The translations under genes and the position numbers were made by a program. Below, piece after piece: positions 23,913 to 33,047 of a DNA stretch of 64,000 nucleotides. Source of the stretch: JACJYC01 sp964558465 (GTDB lineage: Bacteria; Bacteroidota; Bacteroidia; Chitinophagales; Saprospiraceae); assembly GCA_964558465.1 (NCBI GenBank), contig CAZLEF010000028.1, forward strand, positions 17,694 to 81,693, written 5' to 3'. Within the stretch, counting starts at the first letter, position 1. Each line of letters opens with the position of its first letter. The notes under the pieces were generated by a model, which worked only from the letters and a program-made list of their open reading frames with translations, did no database searches and was not told the origin of the DNA.

Positions 23913-23955
23913 CGCCCCAAAAAGGGAAAAGCTTTAACCTCTAAATCTTCAACCT

Positions 23956-24765
23956 GTGAACAAAATATCGAGCTTCGCATTCTTTTTTGTCCTCATCGCC
24001 ACGGTTTTTTCCTGCGGGCCCACGCCGGAGGAGTCCGTAACGCCCGCTAAAGTCACGTTCATTACCCAGCAGAACAAATGGCAGTCGCCAGGTTGCCCGG
24101 CCGACTCCAGCAAATGCTTGTACATGTCGGTTGAATTTCCGGTTGCGGAAGGGGAATCGCCAGAGGTCGTCCGCCTGATCAACGACAGCATCCAATATTA
24201 TGTCAGGAGCAGCATGGCTGTTTTTGCCGTGAATCCGGAAGACGTTGCCGGCAGCATGGACAGCATCGCGGGCGAGCTCATCGCTGAATACGAAGCCCTC
24301 CTCCGGGAAAGCCCGGAATACGCCATGCCTTGGGAAGTCAGTGTTGCCGGTAAGGTAATGGGCCAATCGGAACGCTGGGTTTCGGTATCGGTAGAAACCT
24401 ATTCCTATACCGGCGGCGCACACCCCAACACTTTTCTATCGCTGCTCAATTTTGACCTGGCGACCGGAAAAACCCTGACCCTGGCCGACCTAACAGCCAA
24501 CCCCTCCAAGCTCGAGGCATTGGTGCAGGTCAAATTCAGGGAGGCCAGGAACGTCCTGGACGATCAGACCTTTGACGATGCAGGTTATTTCTGGGGCCAA
24601 GGGTTCGCCTTACCCGAGAATTTTGCCCTGACCAAAGACGGTCTTTATTTTTATTACAATCCATATGAAGCCGCGGCCTATGCACTTGGCCCCACCGAGT
24701 TCACCGTCCCCTATTCCCTTTTGGAAGGAATTCTCAAACCTGAATGGATAAAAACTCAACAATGA
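23956..24765 (+). CDS. DUF3298 (PdaC/RsiV-like) lipoprotein
   Basis: 269 residues with a GTG start. The N-terminus MNKISSFAFFFVLIATVFSC carries a lipobox (VFSC, Cys20). The core has SVSVETYSYTGGAHPNTFLS followed by LLNFDLATGKTLTLADL, the hallmark of DUF3298/PdaC-RsiV-like domains, and a C-terminal YYNPYEAAAYALGPTEFTVP. Relatives include extracellular regions of anti-sigma factors and lysozyme-binding or deacetylase-associated modules. No catalytic domain is attached here. The stop overlaps the start of the META-domain gene (ATGATG), indicating translational coupling. Confidence 0.88.
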   Translation: MNKISSFAFFFVLIATVFSCGPTPEESVTPAKVTFITQQNKWQSPGCPADSSKCLYMSVEFPVAEGESPEVVRLINDSIQYYVRSSMAVFAVNPEDVAGSMDSIAGELIAEYEALLRESPEYAMPWEVSVAGKVMGQSERWVSVSVETYSYTGGAHPNTFLSLLNFDLATGKTLTLADLTANPSKLEALVQVKFREARNVLDDQTFDDAGYFWGQGFALPENFALTKDGLYFYYNPYEAAAYALGPTEFTVPYSLLEGILKPEWIKTQQ

Positions 24766-25259
24766 TGACCAGAAATCTGATCCTTTTCATTTCCTGCTTC
24801 CTGATCCTGTCTGCCTGCAATAACAATGCGCCTGACTCAGGGCAAACGCCTGATCAGCAGCCCGATACTTCGGCAGCCCCGATTCCGGATTCCGCCCCCG
24901 ACCCCGAACCAATGGGCGAACCTTCCGAAATCGACGGCAAATATGTACTGACCGGCTACGAAGAAGGCGGCGCCGCTATAAAATTATTGGGTGAAACGGA
25001 GATCACCGCCGATTTTGACCGCGGTAAAATATCGGGTATCGGAAGTTGCAATCCCTACCATACCAGATTCTCCATCCCGGCGCAGGGTCAGATCGCCGTC
25101 AGCGACCTGGCCTCGGCCAAAAAGTTTTGCAACGGCGTGATGACCCAGGAAAACCGCTATTTTACCCTGTTGAAAAATGCTCAAAGTTACTCCAGGCCAA
25201 ACGAAACCCAATTACAGATCCAGGCTCCGGAAGGCAAACTTACTTTCAGAAAACAATAG
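24762..25259 (+). CDS. META-domain (HslJ-like) lipoprotein
   Basis: 165 residues from the ATG at 24762, which overlaps the preceding stop codon; an upstream ATG at 24744 is also in frame. The lipobox is LILSAC. A Pro/Asp-rich linker follows, then the META domain: GKYVLTGYEEGGAAIKLLGE, ISGIGSCNPYHTRFSIPAQG and FCNGVMTQENRYFTLLKNAQ. The NG-CN and MACP-like features of META/HslJ proteins are recognisable. The family is linked to envelope stress and heat-shock-related novobiocin resistance in E. coli; the role here is unknown. The next gene overlaps its 3' end by 83 bases. Confidence 0.82.
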   Translation: MMTRNLILFISCFLILSACNNNAPDSGQTPDQQPDTSAAPIPDSAPDPEPMGEPSEIDGKYVLTGYEEGGAAIKLLGETEITADFDRGKISGIGSCNPYHTRFSIPAQGQIAVSDLASAKKFCNGVMTQENRYFTLLKNAQSYSRPNETQLQIQAPEGKLTFRKQ

Positions 25260-26916
25260 TTTATTTTTCTTAGGAGCGGGCTGGCTTTTGTTCCACTGGA
25301 TCCAGGCAGGGGTCACCCCGCTGGATCCGGATGAAGCCTACTATGTGCTGTATGCTCAAAGGCTTGACTGGGGGTATTTCGATCATCCGCCCATGACGGC
25401 CCTGCTCATCAAGGCCGGTATGGCCGTTTTCCCGGGTGAGTTTGGCGTGCGTTTTTTCTTTCCTGTTTTGCAAACCCTTTCATTTGCCTGGCTTTGGCAA
25501 TTGGCCGGGCCGCCGAAAGGCCCCATTCAATTAAGGTTATTTGTTTTACTAACGGCAGCCATGCCTTTTTTTCATGTTTTTGGATTTGTGGCTGCGCCGG
25601 ATAGTCCATTGTTGTTTTTTGCCGCCTTTTATTTCTGGTCGTTGAAAGGATTATACGAACGGGATTCCTGGTTTTTCAGTATTTTATTGGCCTTGGCAAT
25701 GGCCGGGATGTTGTACAGCAAGTACCACGGCGTATTGCTGATCTTTTTTTCCCTGCTGCCGATTTGGCGCAATTGTTTCAACATCAAGTGGATAACTGCA
25801 GGTTTATTGGGATTGATATCTTATCTCCCGCATCTGAACTGGCAATATCAGCACGATTTTGTTTCCTTGCGGTATCATCTGCTGGGCGGCAGGGATGATG
25901 TTTATGAATTGAAATACACCCTGACCTATCTCTTCAATCAGGCAGTGGTTTTCAGCCCCCTGCTTTTCCCGTTTTTGATCCGGGCTTTGACGGGTGTAAA
26001 AAATGAACCCGCGATCCGGTTGTATAAGTGGGTCATCCTGGGTTTCTGGTTCTTTTTCCTGTATTCTACCACCAAAGGACACGTTGAACCGCAATGGACC
26101 GCCATCCTGGCCATCCCGGTGGTTTTGCTGCTCTTCCAATGGTCGGTTGAAAATCCCTCCCGGATGCACCGGGTGCAACAGATGGCCATTGCCACCCTTG
26201 TTGTTATCCTGGCAGTAAGAATAATCTTCATGCTGCCGGTTGAAGGAATAAAAAATCCATTCCGGAAATGGGGCTGGATCGAACCGCTCCGGGAAATCAC
26301 AGGAAACACACCGCTTGTTTTCCAGAATTCCTACCGCAATGCCGCGCAATACATCTGGCAAACCGGCGAAAAAGCCTATACCTTCACGGATATTTTTTAC
26401 CGGCCGAGCCAATTTGACCTTTGGGATGATGAAAAGAATTTGCAGAATAAAACGGTTTGGATCATCGGCCAGGGCGACTGGAAAAAAAGAGGTACAAAAG
26501 AACTGAAGGTACCCTTGAATACTTTCCGCATCCGCAAAGTGGACAGCCTTCAGGTTGCGCGCAAAGTACGCCTCGACTTCACCCTGCCGCCTGGTAATTT
26601 CCATCCGGGGGATACCCTGCGGCTACCCGTCCGGTTGTACAATCCCTACCCGCATGTCATTTATCCTGAAAAAGGAGACATGCCTTTGTCCTTCTGGGCC
26701 ATTTACGATCTGCCCAGAGACCATGCTCATGTCGCCCGGGTAAAACCGGACCCGGTTTTAACGGAATGGCCGCCCGGCGATACGGTATCTGCCCATATAA
26801 TCCTTGTTCTGCCCCGGTCGTTAAAAGGTCGTTACGATCTTTCACTCGGCATTGCAACCGGTGATTTGCCCCCCGGGTATAATAGTTCCAGAAATAAAAT
26901 CGTTATTGCAGATTGA
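25177..26916 (+). CDS. GT39-family (ArnT/PMT-like) membrane glycosyltransferase
   Basis: 579 residues if the ATG at 25177 is used; this overlaps the META gene by 83 bases, and no other in-frame ATG lies before the conserved LDPDEAYYVLYAQRLDWGYF motif (about 50-70). A non-ATG start near 25290 is possible. The DEAYY aspartate/glutamate pair and FDHPPMTALLIKAG are typical of GT-C enzymes that use polyprenyl-phosphate sugars. About nine hydrophobic membrane segments run to about residue 350, then a periplasmic domain of about 200 residues. Probably glycosylates lipid A-like or protein acceptors; donor and acceptor are unknown. Confidence 0.85.
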   Translation: MLKVTPGQTKPNYRSRLRKANLLSENNSLFFLGAGWLLFHWIQAGVTPLDPDEAYYVLYAQRLDWGYFDHPPMTALLIKAGMAVFPGEFGVRFFFPVLQTLSFAWLWQLAGPPKGPIQLRLFVLLTAAMPFFHVFGFVAAPDSPLLFFAAFYFWSLKGLYERDSWFFSILLALAMAGMLYSKYHGVLLIFFSLLPIWRNCFNIKWITAGLLGLISYLPHLNWQYQHDFVSLRYHLLGGRDDVYELKYTLTYLFNQAVVFSPLLFPFLIRALTGVKNEPAIRLYKWVILGFWFFFLYSTTKGHVEPQWTAILAIPVVLLLFQWSVENPSRMHRVQQMAIATLVVILAVRIIFMLPVEGIKNPFRKWGWIEPLREITGNTPLVFQNSYRNAAQYIWQTGEKAYTFTDIFYRPSQFDLWDDEKNLQNKTVWIIGQGDWKKRGTKELKVPLNTFRIRKVDSLQVARKVRLDFTLPPGNFHPGDTLRLPVRLYNPYPHVIYPEKGDMPLSFWAIYDLPRDHAHVARVKPDPVLTEWPPGDTVSAHIILVLPRSLKGRYDLSLGIATGDLPPGYNSSRNKIVIAD

Positions 26917-27008
26917 TAAAACGGGCTTAAAACCGGATATTTATCCTGGCAGGCTGTAACAAGCGAACTGCTTTTGCGTTTTGTTTTCCAAATGATAAAG
27001 GTCGACAA

Positions 27009-28784
27009 ATGAGTAATAAATTCTTGCCATGTGTTTTTTTTACGATCCTGGGTTTGTTGTTTTCTGCCGGTGGACTGACGGCGCAAAAGGTGACCAAATA
27101 CAAAGATAAACTGGAAGAACACCGCAGCGAGGGATGGCCGCCCCAACGCGTTTATTCCAGGGTTTCGCTGGGTTATGCCTTGCAACGGATCTTCAAAAAA
27201 CATACCGATTACTGCGGGTTTTCCATTGCCGACACCAAAAGGGATTTTGTGCCTGCCGACATGAGCAAGTTCCTGGGTAAACGGGATCTGAGGACAAAAG
27301 TCGAAACTGCCGACATCCGCGGCGGCGGGCTGCTCAATTATATTTTCAGCTTTGAAGAAACCCAACGGCCCTTCACCGAAATCAGTTTCAGCCAGGGTAA
27401 GATATTTACATCCAATGGTATGACCGACCCTTTTGTCATCAATCCCGACGAAAACTTCGACTCCTTTATCCTGACCAAAAATTGCAGCGGCTACCTAAAA
27501 GCTTCTCTGGACGCGGGAATTGAACCGCCCTATTCCGCTTTTAAAACCGCCCTGGCCACCGACGACCGGAGAGAGTCCAATGTAGTGGCCGTTTCCGGGT
27601 CTTTTCTTTCCCCTTTAAAAGCCGTGCTCGAAACCAACGACTGGCGGGCAAACGAAGCCATGATGCAACTTTGGAAGTTCTATTCCGGTAACCCGGATTA
27701 TATCAACCGGGCGTATTATCTCAAAGAGTTCGAGGGCGTCATGGTCAAACATATCACCGTTGCCGAAGAAAACCGGAAATGGGATGCGGAGGTCGGCGTC
27801 AATATCAGCCTCCCGTTCTCTTCCAAAATCAACAATAAATTCGGCAAAGGAAAAGCCAGTACCAATTCATTCACCGGAACGGATTGGGAAACCATCGTTT
27901 ACGCTGATTTTAACCCGGAATATACCCGGTCGCAGCTTTTTACAAACTTGCCTTCTCCCTATCAGATCAGCGCCTATTTTTCCGCCCTGCGGCCCGACAT
28001 CCAGCTCTCCAAAGAATTTCCGCTCATGTCGGAAAGCGCCGACCACCGCCATTCTTTCACCATAGACGGCATTCCCCGGGAAATGTGCGAAAACTTCTGG
28101 GTACTGGAAAATATCCGGCCGGGGGTTTACCAGAATCAGCCCGAATTGCATGTGGAAGCCTTCGGAGACCCTGCAACCGGGAATTACGGCTGCAAATTTA
28201 CCGTGACGGGCCGACCGATGAACGAGCATTTCTCCGGCCCGTTCGGCGTCAGGCCCGACAGGATCCGGGTGGATTACCAGATCCGGAGCCGTTACCCGGT
28301 TGGCGGCGAATTTATCCGTTTTTATATTGAAAAAGATATTCCCACCAGTGCGCACCCGGTAGCCACCCTGAACAACGGCTCTTTTGACCTGACTAAAAAA
28401 GAGGACCGGCGTTTTGCCTTCCAATGGACGTTCAGCATCGATCTGGAAGATTACGAAAACCCGGTGGATTACGCTACATTGCCCGAGGTGTCCCAACTTG
28501 CGGTACAACGCAATGAACAATACCTGCCGGTAAAACTGTCAAAAATCCAGTGCGATGCGCCCCGAAGGCAGTATTGGCTTACGATTGAAAGCCTCGACAC
28601 CTATCCCCTCGAACAGATCGACGATCAGAATATGATCAACTATAACCTGTCCCTCGAGTTTCTGCTACAAACCAAAAGGGGAATGGCCAAAGCTGCAAGG
28701 CCCATCAGCGGTCGCCTGTCCTTCCCCGGCATCAAACCGCCCCCACCGGCCCCAGTGCCCGAACCCGCCCCGGAACGTGGGTAG
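27009..28784 (+). CDS. Large secreted protein of unknown function
   Basis: 591 residues. The signal peptide is MSNKFLPCVFFTILGLLFSA...LTAQ. No known domain was recognised. Visible features: an N-terminal part with scattered cysteines (DYCGFS, KNCSGY), GGGLLNYIFSFEETQRPFTE, a long middle segment (VSGSFLSPLKAVLETNDWRA; WDAEVGVNISLPFSSKINNK) and a beta-rich C-terminal half with RIRVDYQIRSRYPVGGEFIR and FIRFYIEKDIP. The last 15 residues are proline-rich. The spacing of hydrophobic and aromatic residues in the second half suggests beta-sandwich folds. Neighbours are a glycosyltransferase upstream (92 bases) and a DUF1080 gene downstream. Confidence 0.75.
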   Translation: MSNKFLPCVFFTILGLLFSAGGLTAQKVTKYKDKLEEHRSEGWPPQRVYSRVSLGYALQRIFKKHTDYCGFSIADTKRDFVPADMSKFLGKRDLRTKVETADIRGGGLLNYIFSFEETQRPFTEISFSQGKIFTSNGMTDPFVINPDENFDSFILTKNCSGYLKASLDAGIEPPYSAFKTALATDDRRESNVVAVSGSFLSPLKAVLETNDWRANEAMMQLWKFYSGNPDYINRAYYLKEFEGVMVKHITVAEENRKWDAEVGVNISLPFSSKINNKFGKGKASTNSFTGTDWETIVYADFNPEYTRSQLFTNLPSPYQISAYFSALRPDIQLSKEFPLMSESADHRHSFTIDGIPREMCENFWVLENIRPGVYQNQPELHVEAFGDPATGNYGCKFTVTGRPMNEHFSGPFGVRPDRIRVDYQIRSRYPVGGEFIRFYIEKDIPTSAHPVATLNNGSFDLTKKEDRRFAFQWTFSIDLEDYENPVDYATLPEVSQLAVQRNEQYLPVKLSKIQCDAPRRQYWLTIESLDTYPLEQIDDQNMINYNLSLEFLLQTKRGMAKAARPISGRLSFPGIKPPPPAPVPEPAPERG

Positions 28785-28797
28785 CTTGCAGGCTCTG

Positions 28798-28867
28798 GAA
28801 ACTGAGCGAAATCGAAGTTTAGTTTGTAATCAACAAATCAACGAATAAACAAATCAACAAATCAACA
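28798..28867. repeat. Hairpin repeat copy and AATCAACA x5 array
   Basis: AAACT...AGTTT arms flank GAGCGAAATCGA (28798-28822), a diverged copy of the recurring hairpin. It is followed by five 8-bp units AATCAACA or near-variants (28828-28867), the same unit as at 5129-5160. Confidence 0.7.
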
Positions 28868-28925
28868 CCCCCGCCCCACCGGCAAAAATGGGTCTAATTT
28901 TATCGCAAACCATTTTCTGCCCCAA

Positions 28926-28933
28926 TATATTTG
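28926..28933 (+). promoter_or_regulatory. Candidate -7 promoter element for the DUF1080/propeller operon
   Basis: TATATTTG matches TAnnTTTG exactly, 56 bases before the start codon at 28990. Confidence 0.4.
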
Positions 28934-28989
28934 TTTTAATGCCCGGACTTTGGCTAGATTTGGCCCCGGAACAAAACCATACCACCGAC

Positions 28990-30825
28990 ATGCCATCAAA
29001 GCGCTTGTGCGGGCCGGCCGTTCTCTTTCTGGGGGTTTTATCCTTTGCTTCGGCTCAAGGCCCAAAGGAAATCCCGCTGGCCGATCTTGCTTATTTTGAA
29101 AATCCTTCTTCCAACTGGAAAATCGCAGGCGACGTGAGCGCCGACCTGGAGAAAAAGGAAAACCTGAACCTGAAACAGGGACAAGGCATCCTGGCCAATG
29201 ACCCGGGCGGCAAACACGGGGCCGACCTCCGGACCAAGGAAGAATTTGGGGATATCGACCTCGAATTTGAATTCATGATGGCAAAAGGGTCCAATTCCGG
29301 TGTTTATCTCCAGGGGCTTTATGAGATCCAGTTGTTCGACAGTTGGGAGACGGCCCGGCCGAGGTTCGGCGATTGCGGGGGCGTTTATGAACGATGGGAT
29401 GATGCCAAACCAGAGGGCCAGAAAGGGTTTGAAGGATATGCCCCCCGCATCAACGCTGCCAGAGCCCCGGGCCTGTGGCAAAAAATGTTCATCTCTTTCA
29501 GGGCGCCGCGTTTCGACCAGTACGGGGTAAAAAGAGAAAACGCCCGTTTGCTCAAAGTTGAAATGAACGGCGTCGCCATACATCAAAACCTGGAATTGAC
29601 AGGCCCTACACGCGGCGGATGGGGCGCCGAAAAACCTTTAGGCCCGGTCAGGATTCAGGGCGACCATGGCCCGGTAGCTTTCCGGAACATCCGGATCGAA
29701 AGTTTCAACCGCCCCCCGTTGTCTATGGGCGAAATGAACTTTGTCCAGTATTTTGCCGATCAGCCGGGCAAAATAAGCGGGCCGGATGGGTTGAAAGAGG
29801 TTCGCAGAGGTACTTCCAAAGTATTGACCCAGGAACTGAGCAACGAAACTTCCAAATTCGCGCTCTGGATCAAAGGACCGCTGGAAGTGCCCGCAGCCGG
29901 AAAATATACGCTGGATTTCCAGTTCTACGGCTTTGGCGACGTCAAGGTGGACGGCAAACCCGTCATCGAAAGTTTATGGGGTCAAAAATCAGTACCGATT
30001 GATCTGGGCCAGGGCAAACACGATATCGAGATTTTTTATGTAAAAATGGAATCCTGGTACCCCAACGGCATGGCTTTTTATATCAGCGGACCGGGTATCA
30101 GGCGCCAGCCCTTGCATATTCCAAGCTCTGAGCCTTTGAATGAGTTGCCCCAAAAAATAGGAGTTGATTTTGAAAAAGAGCCTGTGATTCTTCGGAGTTT
30201 TGTCGATTTCCAACCCCATGGCAGCGCACAGGCTCATCGGGTTACGCATGCGGTCAATGTCGGTTTCCCTTCCGGTTCGAGTTATACCTACGACCCCTCC
30301 TGCGGAGCGTTGTTTCAGGTATGGCGCGGCGGTTTTCTGGACGCCACGCCCATGTGGAACGACCGTGGCGACGGCAGTTCGCGGGCGTTGGGCAGCACTT
30401 TGGCTTTGCTCGACAAGCCTACGATCGCCCAGCTTTCCGGCGATCAGGCAGCCTGGCCGGACACCCTGGGTAAAGAACAAGGATTTCGCCCCAAAGGCTA
30501 CGTCCTGGATCAGGATGGGATCCCGGCCTTCCGGTATCAGGCCTACGGCGGCCTTGTCGAAGACCGCGTGACGCCGGGCAAGGGTTCCTTCAGGCGAATA
30601 TTGCAGATTTCAGGCGCCCTGCAACCAGGTAAATGGTACGCGCGGCTTGCCCAGGGTTCGGTTATTTCGACCCAGGGCAAAAACCTCTACCGGGTAGATG
30701 GCCGGTATTATATCCGGCTGCCCGATAAAACGGGTTCCAACCCCATCATCCGGACCATCGGCGGATCGCAGGAACTCATCCTCCCTTTTTCAGGCAACGC
30801 CGTGGAATATGAATTGATTTGGTAA
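28990..30825 (+). CDS. DUF1080 (3-keto-disaccharide hydrolase-like) protein with PA14-like domain
   Basis: 611 residues from the ATG at 28990, which opens a signal peptide (MPSKRLCGPAVLFLGVLSFA SAQ); the ATG at 28888 would precede the promoter element. The N-terminal DUF1080 jelly roll (about 25-235) shows DLEFEFMMAKGSNSGVYLQG, YEIQLFDSW and VRIQGDHGPVAFRNIRIES. Then comes a PA14-like beta-sandwich (about 250-370; YTLDFQFYGFGDVKVDGKPV, GKHDIEIFYVKMESWYPNGM). The remaining 240 residues are a less clear beta-rich region. The family includes lyases/hydrolases of 3-keto-glycosides; here it may be a secreted or periplasmic carbohydrate enzyme. The next gene starts 19 bases downstream. Confidence 0.85.
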   Translation: MPSKRLCGPAVLFLGVLSFASAQGPKEIPLADLAYFENPSSNWKIAGDVSADLEKKENLNLKQGQGILANDPGGKHGADLRTKEEFGDIDLEFEFMMAKGSNSGVYLQGLYEIQLFDSWETARPRFGDCGGVYERWDDAKPEGQKGFEGYAPRINAARAPGLWQKMFISFRAPRFDQYGVKRENARLLKVEMNGVAIHQNLELTGPTRGGWGAEKPLGPVRIQGDHGPVAFRNIRIESFNRPPLSMGEMNFVQYFADQPGKISGPDGLKEVRRGTSKVLTQELSNETSKFALWIKGPLEVPAAGKYTLDFQFYGFGDVKVDGKPVIESLWGQKSVPIDLGQGKHDIEIFYVKMESWYPNGMAFYISGPGIRRQPLHIPSSEPLNELPQKIGVDFEKEPVILRSFVDFQPHGSAQAHRVTHAVNVGFPSGSSYTYDPSCGALFQVWRGGFLDATPMWNDRGDGSSRALGSTLALLDKPTIAQLSGDQAAWPDTLGKEQGFRPKGYVLDQDGIPAFRYQAYGGLVEDRVTPGKGSFRRILQISGALQPGKWYARLAQGSVISTQGKNLYRVDGRYYIRLPDKTGSNPIIRTIGGSQELILPFSGNAVEYELIW

Positions 30826-30844
30826 TGCTCACAAGTTTCAACTG

Positions 30845-32986
30845 ATGAAAACCGCCTTTCAATACCTCTTTTTTATCTTTTGCCTCGGGCAGTTGGGCGC
30901 CCAGGCTCAATCCGACAAATCTGCTTTTTTACCCACGGAGAATGATTATTATAAATTGGTGTCTTTGCCCATCCCGGAAGGCGTTGTCCTCGAAGGTGGC
31001 GGCATTGCAACCCTCCCCAACGGGGATATAGCCGTTTCCACCCGCCGCGGAGAAGTCTGGATCGTTGAAAATCCCTATATGCTGGAGGGGCAATATCCCC
31101 ACTTTCGCCGGTTTGCATCGGGTCTGCACGAAATCCTTGGCCTGGCGTATAAAGACGGCGCCTTGTATATGGCCCAAAGAGGTGAATTAACCAAACTCGT
31201 TGACAGCGACGGCGACGGCAGGGCCGATATTTATGAAACCATTTATCAATGGCCTGTTTCCGGCCATTACCACGAATATTCCTTCGGCCCCAAAATAGCG
31301 CCTGACGGCAGTTTTTTTGTGACCGGCAACGTTGCATTCGGCAACCAGGAATGGTGGCGGGGCGAAAGCCGGGTCCCATGGAGGGGCTGGACGATGCGCA
31401 TTACCCCCGAAGGCGAGATGGAACCCTGGGCCACCGGTATGCGGTCGCCTTGCGGGATCGGATGGATCAACGGGCAATTTTTTTACGGCGACAACCAGGG
31501 CGACTGGATGGGCTCCGGTTTCATCATGCCGGTTGGCAAAGGCGACTTTACCGGTCATCCCGCGGGATTGAGCTGGAGCGGCCGGCCTGAATCTCCGGTT
31601 AAAGTGTCTTTCAACGATATTTATCACCGGGTCAATCCCAGGCTCACCCAAAAGGGTCAAACGCCGGTAAAACCCGAAAATATTGCCGACGAAATACCCA
31701 CGCCCCTGTTTAAAATTGCAGAGGAACTGCCTTCCGTCAAAACACCTGCAGTCTGGTTGCCCCACGGCATTCTGGGCATTTCCACCTCCGAGATCATCAT
31801 GGATGAAACCATGGGCAATTTTGGTCCGTTTGCAGGCCAGGTTTTTGTAGGCGACCAGGGACAAAGCAAGATCGACCGGGTTTTCCTGGAAAAAGTGAAA
31901 GGTGTGGACCAAGGGGCCGCATTCCCTTTCCGGGAAGGGTTCAAATCCGGCGTTCTAAGGATGTCCTGGGGTAAAGACGGTTCTTTATTTGTCGGGGAAA
32001 CCAACCGAGGATGGGGATCCACCGGCAACAGACCGTTTGCGCTCGAGCGGGTGGTCTGGACCGGCAAAGTTCCGTTTGAAATGAAAGCCATCAGGGCCAT
32101 GCCGGATGGGTTTGAAATTGAATTTACAGCGCCGGTCAACAAACAGACCGCCGCCGATCCGGCATCTTATGAAATTACCGGTTTTATTTATAAGTATCAT
32201 CCGGTATACGGGAGCCCCATCGTAAACGACCAAAACTGCCCGGTCAGATACATCGCCGTTTCTGCAGACGGACTCAAAGCCCGGTTGGTCGTAGACAACC
32301 TCAGGAAAAAATACGTGCATGAGGTCAAGGCCCCCGGAGTAACTGCCTACAACGGCGACATTCCTTTGCTGCATGCCACCGCTTATTATACCCTCAATGA
32401 AATACCCGACGGAGAGAAACTGGCCGTGCCCGAGCCGCCTGCCCCTCCGACCGTTGGGATGACCGGTCATGAGGACCATCAAATGGAAACGCCAAAGTCA
32501 AAAGAGCCTGCTGCCAAATCCGCCAAAGTTGAACCGGTGAAAAAACCCGCTGCAGCCTCAGCAACGCCGGCCAGGAACAAAAGGGTTACTTCCATGCCCG
32601 CCGGATGGGGCAAACCCGATCAAAGCATCAGCATGAGCACCCTCCCCGGGTTGCGGTATGATCAAACGATGGTCATGGTCAAGGCGGGCAGCAAGGTGAA
32701 ATTTTCTTTTAACAACAACGACGATATGCCGCACAATATCGTTTTTACCGAACCGGGCGGGGCGGATATCGTGGGCAAAATGGCCATTGACCTGGGGTTG
32801 AAAGGCCCTGCGATGGAATATGTGCCAAACACCCCGAAGGTTTTGTACCACAGCAAACTCATGTTGCCGGGAACCTCTGAAACGATCTATTTTACCGCAC
32901 CCGAAAAACCCGGCGACTATATGTACGTTTGTTCCTTTCCCGGCCATGCAGCCTCCATGCGCGGAATTTTGCGGGTTTTGCCTTGA
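30845..32986 (+). CDS. Secreted beta-propeller (sorbosone-dehydrogenase-like) fused to a blue-copper domain
   Basis: 713 residues with signal peptide MKTAFQYLFFIFCLGQLGAQ AQ. The first ~450 residues form a propeller: IATLPNGDIAVSTRRGEVWI, KLVDSDGDGRADIYETIYQW, SPCGIGWINGQFFYGDNQGD, FTGHPAGLSWSG. A short Ig-like segment (KAIRAMPDGFEIEFTAPVNK...) and a Pro/Lys/Ala linker follow. The C-terminal ~110 residues are a cupredoxin (azurin/auracyanin-like) with likely copper ligands His630 (MPHNIVF), Cys696, His701 (CSFPGH) and Met705. A secreted redox enzyme with its own electron acceptor is a reasonable inference. It is cotranscribed with the DUF1080 gene. Confidence 0.88.
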   Translation: MKTAFQYLFFIFCLGQLGAQAQSDKSAFLPTENDYYKLVSLPIPEGVVLEGGGIATLPNGDIAVSTRRGEVWIVENPYMLEGQYPHFRRFASGLHEILGLAYKDGALYMAQRGELTKLVDSDGDGRADIYETIYQWPVSGHYHEYSFGPKIAPDGSFFVTGNVAFGNQEWWRGESRVPWRGWTMRITPEGEMEPWATGMRSPCGIGWINGQFFYGDNQGDWMGSGFIMPVGKGDFTGHPAGLSWSGRPESPVKVSFNDIYHRVNPRLTQKGQTPVKPENIADEIPTPLFKIAEELPSVKTPAVWLPHGILGISTSEIIMDETMGNFGPFAGQVFVGDQGQSKIDRVFLEKVKGVDQGAAFPFREGFKSGVLRMSWGKDGSLFVGETNRGWGSTGNRPFALERVVWTGKVPFEMKAIRAMPDGFEIEFTAPVNKQTAADPASYEITGFIYKYHPVYGSPIVNDQNCPVRYIAVSADGLKARLVVDNLRKKYVHEVKAPGVTAYNGDIPLLHATAYYTLNEIPDGEKLAVPEPPAPPTVGMTGHEDHQMETPKSKEPAAKSAKVEPVKKPAAASATPARNKRVTSMPAGWGKPDQSISMSTLPGLRYDQTMVMVKAGSKVKFSFNNNDDMPHNIVFTEPGGADIVGKMAIDLGLKGPAMEYVPNTPKVLYHSKLMLPGTSETIYFTAPEKPGDYMYVCSFPGHAASMRGILRVLP

Positions 32987-33011
32987 TTTCATTATTTACG
33001 AATTATATTTG
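32983..33011 (+). promoter_or_regulatory. Candidate promoter TTG-N18-TATATTTG for the RDD-DUF389-nicotinamidase unit
   Basis: TTG (32983-32985, overlapping the preceding stop) and TATATTTG (33004-33011) are separated by 18 bases, a good Bacteroidota promoter arrangement. The RDD start codon is 36 bases further on. Confidence 0.5.
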
Positions 33012-33047
33012 CTGTAATTAAACATTCACTTCTAAAACCTGGAAAAA

